A stretch of 14,833 nt of DNA from Actinomycetes bacterium (lineage in GTDB: Bacteria > Actinomycetota > Actinomycetes > Actinomycetales > Cellulomonadaceae). The stretch lies in NCBI GenBank assembly GCA_023438885.1, contig JAEXPS010000023.1, positions 1 through 14,833 of the forward strand. The letters run 5' to 3'. Every line of letters begins with the position of its first letter. Positions within the stretch are counted from its first letter, which is position 1. This document shows, one piece after another, positions 14,484-14,833 of the stretch. The notes beneath the pieces are model-generated. The model was not told the DNA's origin. It saw only the letters and a program-made list of their open reading frames with translations, and ran no database searches. The translations under genes were made by a program, and so were the position numbers.

Positions 14484-14768
14484 CTACGTCACTTCCGGCA
14501 CCGCCCACCGCATGTCCTGCGGCAGGCCGACCGGCACATGCGTGGCGCCCCACCGCTCGACGTCGACGCACCCCTCGGACGCCACGGACCCGCAGACCCG
14601 GCACGTCCATCGGGTGTGGCCACCCCGGATCGCGCCGGCGCACCCACACCCGACGAAGCCCTCGCCCGGGCGATCGGGCCCGGTCGAGGGCCATCCCCAC
14701 CCGCAGCCTGGACACGAGCTCGGCGGGACACGGATCACCGCCCCCGGTCCAAGCTGAAGCCACCGCAT
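14484..14768 (-). CDS. Small Cys-rich, zinc-ribbon-like protein of unknown function
   Basis: I do not recognise the family. The 94-residue product has a CPGC pair (Cys19, Cys22), a CGC pair (Cys41, Cys43), His51, a CRVC pair (Cys56, Cys59) and Cys67, a pattern that suggests two metal-binding knuckles. About 86% of its codons end in G or C on this strand, which supports a real gene. The ATG at 14768 has no ribosome site, but TACACT lies 6 nt upstream, so it may be leaderless. A longer start at 14804 would add 12 residues. A candidate LexA box overlaps the start codon. It converges on recombinase 2. Confidence 0.55.
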   Translation of the reverse strand: MRWLQLGPGAVIRVPPSSCPGCGWGWPSTGPDRPGEGFVGCGCAGAIRGGHTRWTCRVCGSVASEGCVDVERWGATHVPVGLPQDMRWAVPEVT

Positions 14769-14783
14769 CGAACAAGTGTACGA
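14768..14783. promoter_or_regulatory. Candidate LexA (SOS) box over the start of the Cys-rich gene
   Basis: TCGAAC-AAGT-GTACGA matches the actinobacterial SOS box TCGAAC-N4-GTTCGA at 11 of 12 defined positions. It overlaps the start codon of the - strand gene and fully covers its proposed -10 TACACT (14775-14780 on -), so bound LexA would block transcription. Confidence 0.45.
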
Positions 14784-14800
14784 AGCAGAGACGGCCCCGC

Positions 14801-14819
14801 CCACCGCTTCGCCCGGTGG
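14801..14819. terminator. Small hairpin near the right edge
   Basis: CCACCG (14801-14806) pairs with CGGTGG (14814-14819) around a 7-nt loop. It could end a gene lying to the right on the - strand or belong to the regulatory region of the Cys-rich gene. The stem is short and the context is cut off by the window edge. Confidence 0.2.
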
Positions 14820-14833
14820 CAGCCGGCGTGCGC

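Larger units (their letters stand above)
12190..14833. mobile_element. Left end of a putative integrative element, continuing beyond the window
   Basis: The partial tRNA at 12190-12238 is followed by an HTH gene, two coupled tyrosine recombinases, and a convergent small Cys-rich gene with a candidate LexA box. The conserved housekeeping backbone ends just to the left. No structural phage, conjugation or replication gene is visible in the 2.6 kb seen, so whether this is a prophage, an integrative conjugative element or a mobilizable island is open. The predicted right boundary is an intact tRNA on the - strand to the right of the window. Confidence 0.5.

Overview
The window is very GC-rich throughout, uses GTG starts freely, and has gene families restricted to or typical of Actinomycetota (DUF3145, DUF3052, a PucR-type regulator next to fabD, a homodimeric AceE). 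It is chromosomal DNA from an actinobacterium, most likely one of the Micrococcales (Cellulomonas-like); the genus is inference only.

Region 1 (1-1190): a hairpin ending an upstream gene, then peptide deformylase (def) and a DUF3145 gene, both on the + strand. Region 2 (1211-6097, - strand): the type II fatty acid synthase cluster, transcribed in the order fasR-like PucR regulator, fabD, fabH, acpP, fabF. The regulator ends just before fabD, fabD and fabH overlap by a GTGA, and a strong hairpin separates acpP from fabF. Region 3 (6098-6895): a divergent promoter region containing an inverted repeat, then an uncharacterised helical-repeat gene on +. Region 4 (6896-9774): a perfect 22-bp palindrome between convergent genes, then aceE on -, supplying acetyl-CoA, the precursor used by the fab cluster. 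Region 5 (9775-10856): an intergenic region with a palindrome, then DUF3052 and an AhpE-type peroxiredoxin on +. The order ahpE / DUF3052 / aceE / PucR regulator / fabD / acpP / KAS resembles M. tuberculosis Rv2238c-Rv2245, so 1-10856 reads as conserved backbone. An MFS exporter follows at 10940-12259.

Region 6 (from about 12190 to the right edge) looks like accessory DNA. The MFS reading frame runs antisense through the 3' half of a tRNA (anticodon arm to acceptor end, no D-arm or 5' acceptor strand). This is what a tRNA-targeting integrase leaves at the far end of an integrated element. Just inside it are a small HTH gene, two tandem translationally coupled short (about 280 aa) tyrosine recombinases with complete catalytic sets, and a convergent small Cys-rich zinc-binding-like protein. 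The start codon of that last gene overlaps a near-consensus actinobacterial LexA box. I interpret this as one end of an integrative element using a pair of arm-less integrases, possibly linked to DNA damage; the other end and the intact tRNA lie outside the window.

No CRISPR array, rRNA, intact tRNA, insertion sequence or riboswitch was recognised.
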